Shown: in pieces, positions 36,809-48,088 of the stretch
Numbering within the stretch: position 1 is the first letter of the stretch
How the letters are laid out: every line of letters begins with the position of its first letter
Origin: Parietaria judaica
Taxonomy: Eukaryota; Streptophyta; Magnoliopsida; Rosales; Urticaceae
NCBI GenBank assembly: GCA_954871525.1
Contig: OX940866.1
Coordinates: 36,282,521 to 36,346,520 of the forward strand
Reading direction: 5' to 3'
Length of the DNA stretch: 64,000 bases
Notes under the pieces: generated by a model
Told to the model about the DNA's origin: nothing
What the model saw: only the letters and a program-made list of their open reading frames with translations
Database searches by the model: none
Program-made: the position numbers and the translations under genes

Positions 36809-38176
36809 ATTGCTACGGTAGAGAATAAAATACGAGTTGTAACCGGCTAACCAACAGCTAAGTTAATTAGTTTTAAAATTCATTGCCAAAATTAAGAATT
36901 ATTTCTAGGCGAGCTAAATTTTAAAATTTTGCTAAAAAATTATATTTGAAGGAATTCTATAAAAAATTTTGAAAAAATTAACGGGTTAAAGTGAAATGTG
37001 AAATTTGTATAAATTTACAGTACAAAAATAAAAAATTATAAAATAATAATATCTTTATTAAAAAAATTAAAATAAAATTCTTGTGTGATCTGGATCTTAT
37101 GGGGTCATTTTTTTATTATTTGGAATATAACTCTAAACTTGGTCAAGAAAGCGTGGTTGAATCAATTCGGTGATTTAACTTTCAATATTTCATTAACTTG
37201 TCAAACTATTATAAACAATAAATTAAAAAAGGACTCACGATATAATAAAGTAAACCTACATAAAATATAAAATAATAAATTCTATGAACACTACATTTAT
37301 AGAATAGCCAGTCAGTTTTCGTATTAATAATCGAAAATACCGACAAAATATAATCGATCAAAAAACATATTGATACTTAAATACGTACAATTTACTCTTC
37401 GATATATTTAACAGTGGTGGACGTTTTGACTTGGTAGTGATAATTTGACTACTAATTCGAGTTAATTTTTTATTAAATTAAATAAAATGAGTTTTTCTTA
37501 GATATCTATAATCTTTTTATCTTGTTGTGGATCTTCAGTTTTAGGTTAATTAGTTTGGTATGTGTTTCGTTTAAGTTTTGCTATGTTACATGAGTTGAGC
37601 TAGCTTTCGATATCTGTAATCTTCATGTATTGTTTTTATTACTATGAGTTTTCTCCGCCATAAATGAATGATTTTTAATAACTTTGAGGCAATGACTATC
37701 AACTCTTCCAAAAAATATATATATTAAGAAAATCAACATCTCAATTTTTGGCTAGTTTGTAGATTCACCTTAAAAAATATATCCATAGAAAAGAAATAAT
37801 ATACAAATATTGGACCATATTATATGAGTGGTCCTATACCACGAACTATTCTTCTATCAAGTGAGTTGTTTTTATTCTTAATAGTTTATTTATCACAAAA
37901 ATTGTCGGTTTATTAATTGGGTTTGATAATAAAATTCAACAAATATGCACATAACGTGTGTGTGTTATAAGGATACATGACAACATTACAGCAAATCCAT
38001 GCTCAAAGAAAATCGAATCTCTTTTTTCTATAGAGTCGTGAATCAAGCAAGCATATAATTATAAAAACTATCTGAATAAATATATGAAGTCTTATAATTA
38101 ATTATTAAAAAAAACGAATACTGATGCACGACAAATTTTAAAGTTTAAAGATATTTGTCTTATGAAAACTCCATCA

Positions 38177-38270
38177 ACAATATACGGTATACATTAGCAA
38201 TTCATGTGTATTAAGTCGCGAAGACAATATACGGTATACATTAGCAATTCATGTGTATTAAGTCGTGAAG
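38177..38270. repeat. Two-copy 47-bp tandem repeat
   Basis: Bases 38177-38223 and 38224-38270 are the same 47-bp unit starting ACAATATACGGTATACATTA and ending AAGTCG.GAAG, with a single C/T difference near the end. It is a recent local duplication in non-coding DNA. Confidence 0.9.
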
Positions 38271-39517
38271 AGAGTTGTCGACCGGTAATTAAGCGTATTG
38301 AGTGTCAATGAGATTGGAGACCACAATTAATGTCTTCTTTGGTGACATGTAGATAAATTATCTGTGACGTTGGGTCCAGTGCCCATCGTACCATACAACG
38401 ACACTCTCTTAAAAGAATTGATTTCACATAGACAACAACAATGATTAAAAGACAGGAAGGAACAACATGGATATATAATCACCGAAGTCGGAGAAATATA
38501 ATGACTCAATGAAATAAAATTCGGTAATAATCTCCGACCTCGGAGATAACGATAACTCAGACGTCGAGTATGGTTGACCGAGGTCGATGCTAAGAATAAC
38601 ACCGACCTCGGTGCTAAGTATAACACTGATTTCGGATACGATGGACATCTCCGACTTCGTATTGCGTGGGTAAAATGACCGATATCGAAGATACCGTACT
38701 CGGGGATATTATCCAAAGTCGGGGTTATGGTTCACCCAATGAGGTGTTAATAGCCGGAGTATTTGACTTTCCCCAAACAATACCTTCGAACATCTACGAT
38801 TTCGGTAATTATTTAAATAAATTAGAAAAAAAATACTATATTTTCAGTAAACACAAAACACTTACCCATGGCCAATTGTGTTGGTATGGATTCTTCGAAA
38901 AGTATTTGATGATGAATAGTAAAAAATGGCTGATGTGAGAATTAAGGTTCTCAGGTGATATAGAGTGAGAGAAGCGTAAGAGTACCATAGAAAAAGAGAA
39001 GGAACGAAAAACCAAAAGTGATCTCGGATGACAAACATGGGAAGAAAACGGCGAAATCACTAGTTTTCGAATTTGAGAACATCCATGTCAAAATATCGAT
39101 TTTCACCCTAATTCATCACTAGATAATGAATTTTCCCTAACAAAAATGGTAATCAATTCTGGAAGTTCTCCAACTTACATTTTTTTCTTAATTTAACTCT
39201 TCACTTTATAAAATGATCATATGATACCCTTAACTTTGTAATTTTGTTTATATTTAGTTTTGTTAGATTTCTATTAATTTTTACTGAAGAATAATTTTTG
39301 TGTTGGTACCCTTGGTCAAGTAAATCCTCAGATTTTGTATATCGTGTTTCGCTCATTATTTGACTCCATGTGTACCGGTACAAAAAATATTATTATGTAA
39401 AAAAAAAATAGAAATCTAAAAAAAGGAAGCTAAAATACACAAAATTACAAAATTAAAGATGTCATATGATTACTTTACAAAATGAAAAGCTAAATAAAAA
39501 TAAAAGAATAAATTGGA

Positions 39518-39900
39518 TGGAAAATGACGGTATAAGTACCCAAAGTCTGTGAAAACTTAACATTAAGTTTTCATTTTTTTTTTTGGATGGCGAAAGTTAC
39601 CAAACTTTAATTTTGTGTCTTTCGTCATGTTTTCGTCTAGAACTGCACCATGTGTCATTTTTTTAAACCCATTAAATATACTATTTTTAATAAATAAAAA
39701 ATTAAACTAATTTATCAATGATAAACAATGGTATATTTAATGGGTTTAAAAATGTGATTCGAGGCATTGCTTAACGGTTTTAGGACAAAAACATGACGGA
39801 AAACACAAAATAAGAGTTTGACAACTTTCGCCACTTAAAAAAAGTGAAAATTTAATGTCAATTTTTCAAAGACTTTGAGTACTTATGCCGCTATTTTCTC
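39518..39900. mobile_element. Mutator-like MITE, 383 bp
   Basis: Flanked by an exact 9-bp duplication, TAAATTGGA at 39509-39517 and 39901-39909. The terminal inverted repeats are long and imperfect: the left begins TGGAAAATGACGGTATAAG, and the right (read inward) begins GAGAAAATAGCGGCATAAG, with similarity continuing for about 55 bp. Nine-base duplications and long terminal repeats are typical of Mutator-like elements. There is no open frame of note, so it is non-autonomous. Confidence 0.88.
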
Positions 39901-40830
39901 TAAATTGGACACCTATCAGAATTGATTGCCAAAAATAAAAATAATACATACGGGCCAAGATGGGCTTAGGAGCAAAGCCTTAGGGACACTAGTGGTAATT
40001 ATTGGAATTTGCATGAACTATATTCTTAATTCTTAAATTGCTAAATGCATAAAGTCATAAACTATAGTCTTAATTAATCCTACACCGACCAGCTCCATTG
40101 CGCTCTAAAAATCTCCACGTGCTTGCACGACATCCTAAATAGTTATTGGGAAATGATCAAATAAAGATATTATTTATATTATATAAACAATTATTCCATA
40201 ACAAAGTAAGCATGACATAAACTTTTTAATGGGTTTATTAAGGATATAAGTATCTAAAACTTTGATAACTAAGATGTTATGAGTACGAGTTTTCGGTAAA
40301 AATAGAGACAAAATACTTAAAGTCAATAAAATTGAAACGACACGTATTTTTGTCTATTTTTTTAGCGGGCGTTAGTCAAATGTCGCGTAATAAGACGAAC
40401 ATTGAACAAAATTTAAGTGACGGGGTGATGCATATTTTGGTCAATTTGACGACAGATAGCATTTATCATGAATCTGTTTAATTATGAACTTATTTTTTGC
40501 GGTTAACAGAAAATATTATAATAAAGTTTTGTTTTCTACTATAACTTTAGCGTGCACTTAATTAAAGGCAGCCTATTAATTTCTAAAACATGGGGTCCAC
40601 GGATTTAATTTTCAATTAAATAAAATGATATGCTGTTTCACATATTAATTAAAGATAATTTGCTAGGTCACAAATAACATAACGTTGTCCATGACAAAGA
40701 TTGGCTTTTAATTTTTCAATCATTAAAAGCTATTAGATGACATAAGCCAAAAAATATGAAGCACTAAAAGGATACATGTACATATAACGTATATGTATAA
40801 ATATATATATATATATATATATATTATATC

Positions 40831-41246
40831 CAGGGCGGTGTGTGAGATTTTTGGGGTCCTAGACGAGGAGAATTTTTTGGCCCTCTACCGTAATTGCAAA
40901 ATTTAATTTTGATGCAAAAGTATATACAATATATAATATATATATATATATTTTCATTCAAATAAGACGCATCTAGCAATTTTAAAAGCAAAAGTACTAA
41001 TCAACTTTGCATAATCGATTTTCTCGACCATGTTTTTTCGATAGATAATGTAGTTAAACCACTTAACTTATCTTGAGACATGGTTGATCGAAGATAAGAC
41101 TTGATAAATTTTAACTTTGAAAAGCTTCATTCTGTATGTGCAACTGTGACTGATATTGTTAGTATAATTCGATAGGCAATCCAAGCATTTGGATAACTAC
41201 AATCCAATTCTTGTATGTAATTCAAAAAATCGATTGCTCTCTTCTT
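40831..41246 (-). pseudogene. hAT transposase remnant (C-terminal dimerisation region)
   Basis: On the minus strand from about 41246 the translation reads AIDFLNYIQELDCSYPNAW, then IAYRIILTISVTVA, an in-frame stop, then SFSKLKFIKSYLRSTMSQDK. After a frameshift it continues VEKIDYAKLISTFAFKIAR to a stop at 40954-40956. This block order (YPN..IAYRILLT...ERSFSKLKLIK..LRSTMSQ.RL) is characteristic of plant hAT transposases of the TTF-zinc-finger/ZMYM1-like type. Beyond it, 40831 begins CAGGGCGGTG, a plausible hAT terminal repeat. The copy is broken by at least one stop and one frameshift, and I see no N-terminal part. Confidence 0.8.
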
Positions 41247-42697
41247 GCCGGTTGACGTGAGAAAATTATAGAGTAAAGCGGGAAATTATATCATATGCCG
41301 CAACTTAAAAAGTTAGTACTCATTTTGTATTGAATTAAATCAATGCACAAATGATTTAAAAATAAAAAATAAAAATCAATGCACAAATGAATGCATAAAT
41401 TTTGAATCTAGGCACTATAGATTGAAAAGTTTTAACACAAAGTGAATAAATTTGCGCCAATTGTAAATGGATCTATAAATTCGATAGATACGAAGACAAT
41501 ATTATATATGTATTGGATATAAAATCAAGGGTCACCATGCTATGTAATAGTCCCAAAGCCATTGAATGAGCCCAAATATATATATATATATATATACATA
41601 TATATATGTAGATGAGATAAATGTTATCACCTAAAGGTATTTATAATGTCAATTAATACCCTATCTATCAAATTATTCTTCACTCGCAACCTCTAAACAC
41701 AATTCCGACAACATTTATGGATGATCTTACTTATCTACATTTATTTACATTACTTATTATACCACGTGAGAGTTTATAGTCCGGAATACTAAAAGATTTC
41801 GCAAATAAACCGATAAATTTTTTATAAAATTTTGAGAATCTACAACTGATTGTTAGTCAATCTGACATATGCTCATTTCGGGTTGAGCAAAACCGTTCCA
41901 CCGAAATTTTGAAGAGCTCAATCCAAACCAACCCAATGAATATTTGAGTTGGATTGGGCCTTCGTGCCCAAATAAAAAAATAGCATTCATCGAAAAAATA
42001 TGCACTAAATAAAATTTTGTACAACAAAATCAATCTAACAAGAAACACCAAATGAAACTTTCAAATAATTTTAAACTTATTTTATTATTTTAAATGGCAT
42101 AAGATTATTATTATTTTAAACATGTTTAAATAAATTCAAACTAATTATTAGTAATTAGATCTCAAATGAAAGCTAAGAGGTATGTGTGCGATTTGAAATG
42201 AGCGACTGAATGGTTATGGAACTAAAATAAAATCGAGAAAAAAATAAAATTAAGGGAAAGAGATAACAAAAGACAAAAAAAAATATATATATATATCCAT
42301 CAAATAAACATGCACTAAATAAATTCTTAAATTGTGAACTTGATTACTTTTGCAATATTTTATATATTTATCTTACCTAAAGTTTAAATAAAGTTGATGA
42401 CAATTTAATCTTCAGTGTCCACTGAATATTTAAATCAAGCTCAACTAGATTGACATTAATAAGTCCAACAACACTTGTTACTCCATATATAACATTTCAC
42501 AAATTCGTTTCTGCTAGGCTTTATCATATCGCTACAAAAATTTAAAAGAAAAAAAAAATTAATAAGAGAAGAAAAAAATTAAATTAAATATATAGTTATA
42601 TACCACTCTCAAACATGTACCTTGAGTTGTACGTTACTCGGTTTATTGGTGAGGAAAAGACGCCGACGCCAGACTTCGTGACGACCAACATACTGAG

Positions 42698-45600
42698 CTA
42701 AGTCGGGGATGGATTCTCACGGGGCCCGCCGAAGACGGGCCTCATGTAGGCGTCGTCGAATTTTCTCCAGTAGCGGTGAATGGTGTGGACCGGCCGCTCC
42801 ATCAGCATAGACAGGCTGTCTTTGGCTCGGAGCATGTTCGTCGCTGCCGACTGGTCGAACGAGAGGAGAGGCAGTGTGGCCTCCTCCATGAGATCCTTCG
42901 AACACTCGCGGTGGATCTCCTTCGAGGCAGTGGGGAGGAGGAAGTGGATCAGCGGCTTTGTTAGGAGACCGAACACCTGTTCCACCTCGACCAAACACGT
43001 TTAACGAACACAAGTTACTTGTCACGCAAGCAAGAGCAATATAATACCTTGTATGTAACATAGAAAAAGTGAGTAAATAAAATTTACAAAGGAAAAACAT
43101 ATTTTAGAATTTCTTTTCTCTTCGTTTCCAAAAAGAATTTGCAAGTTACTTGTCGGGCAAGTTAATAGCTAGAGCAACGGTAAAGTATGGATGGAACGCA
43201 CCACCGTGCTGAAGAGGACGACGATGATTGTTGTGGTTATCATTGCTGCGTTGAGCGGATCCGAGGTGACTCCGTAGAATGTGAACTGCAAAAGAAAATT
43301 ACATAGTCAGCTAACCGATACGGTGAGGAAATCACTGGCAAAATCTGGAGATCGTACACAATCGTTACCTGTTCGAACGCCAGAGCGATGGAGACCGCCC
43401 CGCGCATGAGCCCTGCCCACCATATGACAATCTGCTCGAAATTCTCAACACAATTCGTCTCTATTTTCTACATAATTTAAATAATATAAACAACAAATCA
43501 ATGTCGGTGATCTAGCGTGACGAACCATGTGTCTGAAAGTGATTCTCGAGACCCTACTCTCCGAGCTCTTCCTGTCCGCAAAATTGGAAATGGTGGAGAG
43601 AGGAAAGACGAACGCTGCACGGCCGAGCGCTATCAGCGCGATCAAGGTACTGCAAATGCTTGCCGACGCTCCTAAACTGCAATCAAAGGAAGCGAAAATG
43701 AAAAGAAAAGATCGCGAAACAGAGATCTCTGGCTCTACAAAAATCGAAAAGCTTCACCTCAGTTTTGAGACCTTCCACTTCTCGATGTCGACAGCGTCCA
43801 TTCCCACGTAGAGGAAGATGAAAGTCTCGGCCACGAACGACATCATCGCGAACACGTGCCTGAACAAAAAAATCATTACATGTTTTTTTTCTTCCCGATA
43901 TTGAGGCGGCTTAGTTCGCCGGTGCGTGCCTGGTTGTGACTCTGGAGCTGTCGGTGACGTTGTGCCACGCATAGTGTGACATGAGAATCCCGCAGAAGAA
44001 GACGGTGAGGATCCCGCTTAGTTCGAAAAGCTGTGAGAAGAGGCCGAGATAACTCTTATATTAACTCTTAATTTGCAACAATCTTTTTTGCGAATGAACT
44101 TATCCGAAATAAGATATTACCTCGGCGACCGTGTATGAAAGATATGCCATTAAAACCATCAGCGCGATCTCGCGGATGCTTGAGTGTCTATAATTACAAA
44201 TCGGAATCAGACGCCGTATTATAACCGAACAATTTTGGATTGAAATCATCAAAGACAATATATGCACACACCTTCCGAAGCAAAGGGTCTTAAGAACAAA
44301 CGCTGTCAAGAGTCCACACTGCAAGAAAATCACAACCAAAAGGTTTTGAGAATGAAAAAAAAAAAGATCGAATGCGAATCCATAAGTATAGTTTATCAAT
44401 CGATGCTGCCACGGGAGAAACAGTTTTGGTAACTACATTTCACAATAAAGTACCGATTTTTCGGCCACTAAAAAGTTCTTAACTATATCGTTTTTTCCCT
44501 AGTAAACGCTCGATTGGAACTCACCGCAACTCCTAGAAGAGTGCTCGTGCAGAACAAGTAGAGAAAATCTCCGATGACCTGAAAAAACGATGTCCATCTA
44601 TTGATCCGACTCACGTCGAGCTTCTGAACAGCATTGAACAGAACCACCGACGTGGCGTCGTTCACTACCCCTTCGCCGAACACCAAGCTGTACAGCAATG
44701 GTGTTTCGTCTTGATGAAGAACCTGATTGCAAAGTAAGTTTCAGTACATCAAACCCTAGAAACCCAAGTCCCTAAGCTCTATATTTGACTAACCTGTAAC
44801 GTACACACTGTATCGGTCGACGAAAATATCGCTCCTATCGCTGGAACACATAACATAATTCCATTTTCACTCTTAAGTTTATACACTTGTTAAAATAACA
44901 ATTTTGTCTTATGAAAAGAACAGAACGTTACCGAGATAATCGCGCGCATTTAAGCCGAGAAACCCAAGTTTCGGGAACAACCACCAAGTGCCTGTTTGAC
45001 AAGTTGTTTCCGATATATTTAGGAACGAACTAATACCTAGTGTAGAGTTCATAACAGAGATAATATGATCATATGATATTTTGAGAATTACCAGCTACTA
45101 TGATTGAAGTCGAAATGAAGACACCGATGACTCCGAATAGCATTATGGTTATGAAATTCTGAAAGAACTGCTTCTTCTTCACTTGAAACCTTAATTAACA
45201 CATCATCAAAACAATATTCAATTCAAACTACAACTGTAACTACACTGAACTTGTTCACTGTAACGTGTAGCTCAAGCAACGAATTTCGATCACCTAATTG
45301 AATAAAGAGACAAAATTATGTGTACCCTTTTCTTTTATTAAAGGAAAAAGAAAACCAAAGTAATTATAAGTGGCAACTTGTAGCTGGTTCCCGTACCGGC
45401 ATTTATTAGTTTTAAACCCGTACTTTTACCGTACTGATTTTTTGTATTTGCAAGAACGGGTGCCAGGGCCCTAAGTTCTTGAATTCTCAAAAACTGACAA
45501 GCTCCGAAATCCCGATCCCGGTTTCACCCCTAGTACTATGAAGTGTAGTGAGGTAAATAAATTGTGTTACCCGGCATTGAAAATGATGGGTGGGAGAAGG

Positions 45601-46199
45601 TAAAAGAAGAAGAGCTGTTCATCGAAAGTGAGGATGTGAGAATTCTTTCCCTTGCTTATCAACAATATGATTATCCCTGTTATGCCTCCCTGTTTATTAT
45701 TATAAATCACCACATTCTCGTTAAATTAATATTCAATAAAATACTGTAACATAACTAAATTAACAACCTCGATAATATAATATACTAAAATTCTCAGGCT
45801 ATTTTGCTCGAACGAAAACTCTGGTCTTCGAGTGCTCAGAAATACTACTATAACCGGGTGGGCGAGGGTTGCCCTGCGCGTCGCACCGGCACCCGGTGCG
45901 GGTTGCCCATCCCGTGAACGGGTTTCGGGGGACGAGCAGGCCTTCCCGTGCGCTGCCCAGCCCGTCCCACCGCTAAGCTAAGTATGTGTATATATATATA
46001 AGCTTATAGTAAGGAAGGATATATATGGTAGGTTACGTACGATGAGAATGGCAGTGATGGATTCGTTGACCCAACGGTTCTCTTCGAGCAGGTGACCGAT
46101 GACCAAGCATAGGCACAGCACTGCCACGCACAGCGATATGTGGACCACCTGGTCGTGATCCTTCGCAAGGTTCTTCGCCATCGTTATTCCTCTCTCCAT
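42698..46199 (-). CDS. NHX3: Vacuolar-type Na+(K+)/H+ antiporter, NHX3-like
   Basis: Fourteen exons (sense order): 46041-46199, 45571-45689, 45092-45189, 44932-44991, 44794-44840, 44525-44722, 44272-44318, 44121-44187, 43930-44030, 43758-43859, 43526-43676, 43369-43431, 43202-43285 and 42698-42976, giving 524 residues. Family hallmarks are GHLLEENRWVNESITAIL, the amiloride-site LFFFYLLPPIIFNAG, FGEGVVNDATSVVLFNA, WWAGLMRGAVSIALAF and the class-I C-terminus HTIHRYWRKFDDAYMRP. About 10-12 hydrophobic segments are present. The protein would exchange cytosolic Na+/K+ for H+ at the tonoplast or other endomembranes. An in-frame ATG at 46319 would add 40 residues of Ser/Lys-rich sequence; 46199 matches family length better. 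Intron 9 (43860-43929) needs a GC donor (CCAG|GCACGC). Confidence 0.93.
45855..45972. mobile_element. GC-rich islet in NHX3 intron 1, possible short MITE
   Basis: A block of about 118 bp, strongly GC-rich, lies inside an AT-rich intron. Its ends are imperfect inverted repeats: GGGTGGGCGAGGGTTGCCC on the left, and CTGCCCAGCCCGTCCCAC on the right, which reads GTGGGACGGGCTGGGCAG inward. This looks like a short non-autonomous element, but I found no clear target duplication. Confidence 0.45.
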
Positions 46200-46332
46200 C
46201 TTCTTCTTCTTCTTCGATTCAAACGAACACGACGACGACGACGACCACGATAAAGGCTTCCTCTCGGCCGGGTTGGGTGGCGACTGCCACTCCCTACAGC
46301 CCGACACGTGCCGGACCATCGCTACCTGCTCT

Positions 46333-46370
46333 ACACGTGTGTCGAGGGGGTGACGTCACCCTCATTTATA
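46333..46370 (-). promoter_or_regulatory. NHX3 core promoter: TATA box, TGACGTCA and CACGTG motifs
   Basis: On the sense strand TATAAAT (46370-46364) is followed by the palindrome TGACGTCA (46358-46351) and ACACGTGT (46340-46333), a G-box core. A start site about 30 bp past the TATA box would fall near 46335. TGACGTCA and CACGTG are binding sites for plant bZIP factors, including ABA-responsive ones, so salt or ABA control is plausible but inferred. Confidence 0.5.
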
Positions 46371-46573
46371 CTTATAAATTTTCAGATTATATATATATAT
46401 ATACACAGAATGTGTTTTTTTTTTTTTTTTTTCTTTCGAGGATTATACCACTCCTACGACTACATTGGTTACTGTCGTTTTGGTGCCAGAAAAATATTAA
46501 CGTTACTTTCCGATATTTTCTCCCTAAAATAAAGCTCGTTAAGATTAATATAAAGTTCAGGTCATCGTTTGGA

Positions 46574-46704
46574 TCGATAAATCGGTCGTAGTTATCGACA
46601 GATTAATTGATTGACGATAGATTTATCGATAAAAAACATATAAAATATATCGTTGTCGTTATCAAAACTTATCGATACTTATCGATAGATTAATCGATTA
46701 TCGA
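46574..46704. repeat. Cluster of ATCGATA/TATCGAT words
   Basis: At least nine variants of TATCGATA, ATCGATAA or TTAATCGAT occur within 130 bp in both orientations, giving a highly self-complementary block about 250 bp upstream of the NHX3 TATA box. The function is unknown. Confidence 0.6.
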
Positions 46705-46818
46705 TGGAAAAGATATAAAATATTTTTATACATATTATTATCTTCACGTACTTTTATATAGTCCTCAAAATACTTCAAATTTCAAAATAATATATATAAA
46801 CAAAGTCTCACTCTCAAA

Positions 46819-46896
46819 CACAAACATGATAGATATGATAATGTCTCAATTCTCAAGCACAAACATGATAGATATGGTAATGTCTCAATTATCAAA
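46819..46896. repeat. Two-copy 39-bp tandem repeat
   Basis: Bases 46819-46857 and 46858-46896 share CACAAACATGATAGATATG, then TAATGTCTCAATT.TCAA, with three differences. It is a local duplication in non-coding DNA. Confidence 0.85.
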
Positions 46897-48088
46897 TAAC
46901 TAACACAATCAACATACATAAATCAAGTCTCAAAATAAAATAAAATAAATTATTTCATTAAGTCTCACTTGCAACATAACATATATAACATAAACAAACT
47001 TGTATTCAACTATATACAATCATCTTCGTCAAAAAAAAAAAAAAAAAACTATATACAATTATCAAAATCAAAAATAAATTATTTCATTAAGATTAATTTA
47101 TCAAATTCATAATGTTAAGGATTAAAGATCTAAACTATTATGAACAACTTTGGTTCAAACCTTTACATTTCAAACAATCTTTACAAATAATGAATAATTT
47201 TCTAAAAATTTGAAAGGATTCCTCGACATATATAACAATAATACTCACTATATATCCCTCAAAATCCACAAAAATAATTCTAAGAAATATCTTGAAATTA
47301 CAATTTTAGCCGTTGTTGGTACTTATGCCGTAAAAAAATTATAGAAAAATGACTACGTTTTCCATGGGTTTTTTTTTTTTTTTTTTTTTTGCACTAAAAA
47401 ATTGAATGGAAAAAGTGACTAAAATGTTTCCATGGATAATTCATAGATACGTATAAAACGATCGAAATGGAAAACCTGAGAAAACTTATCGGCAACCCTC
47501 TAAACGTGGATAATTCGGAAAAACTTGAACATAGATTATATAGTAATTAAACTTAAGCTCAACAGAATTGCAGTGAAATTGTATGTTCTAATTGATACAT
47601 ATATATATATATATATGTATATACATACATTTTATATTTCAATTTGACATTATTTTTACATGCCATTCAAAAAATTTAAATAAATAATCCAATTCACTAA
47701 ATTATAATATACATATTTTTTAGTTCTAATGCTATATATTATAAGGAAGAACTCACAAGTGATATCACACGATGTGGTGATTGTATTGAAATTGAGATTT
47801 TTTTTAAAGAGAAATTGTACATAATAGTCATATACAAACGTTGAGATTGCATTTTAGCCAACATTTAATTTTTGTTTGTTTGCGAAATAGCCATTTTTAT
47901 GATGTGGCGTTTTCACAAGGTTTCGAATTGTTAATATAGTTAATTCGAAAAGGAGTTCGTGTTAATATTTGTTAATATGATTTTATCTAGCATATTTTAC
48001 TCAGCAACAAATATTTTTGCTCCAGTAAAATAAACTCGTCTTCATTACGCGCATTAACAGATATTAACGTGCATTAACTGATATTAAC

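Larger units (their letters stand above)
36817..42697. other. Gene-poor AT-rich spacer between fimbrin and NHX3
   Basis: Apart from the elements listed separately I see no gene. Bases 38430-38720 hold a repeated TCCGACCTCGG/ACCGACCTCGG pattern that could be a decayed LTR. AT microsatellites lie at 40798-40824 and 41577-41597. Bases about 41880-41950 contain a GGTTGAG...CCAACCCAA inverted pattern typical of short non-autonomous elements. Confidence 0.45.
46371..48083. other. NHX3 upstream region, AT-rich with simple repeats
   Basis: No gene seen. Features are an AT run at 46387-46402, poly-T at 46416-46431, poly-A at 47031-47048, an AT run near 47601-47617, and the two repeats listed separately. 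From about 47860 to the retrotransposon insertion the sequence has TTAAC-containing words (GATATTAAC, GCATTAAC), one of which became the target site. Confidence 0.5.

Noticed and set aside
36600..36810. Arg-rich coding potential in the GC-rich block
   Set aside because: Frames are made of TCGCGA and GA repeats and lie within a bounded hAT-type MITE.
38666..38938. 90-codon plus-strand frame as a gene
   Set aside because: It starts within a repeated TCCGACCTCGG region, ends in poly-Lys/Tyr, and matches no family I recognise.
46197..46319. Using the ATG at 46319 as the NHX3 start
   Set aside because: The added 40 residues do not resemble NHX N-termini; kept as an alternative, not as the main model.
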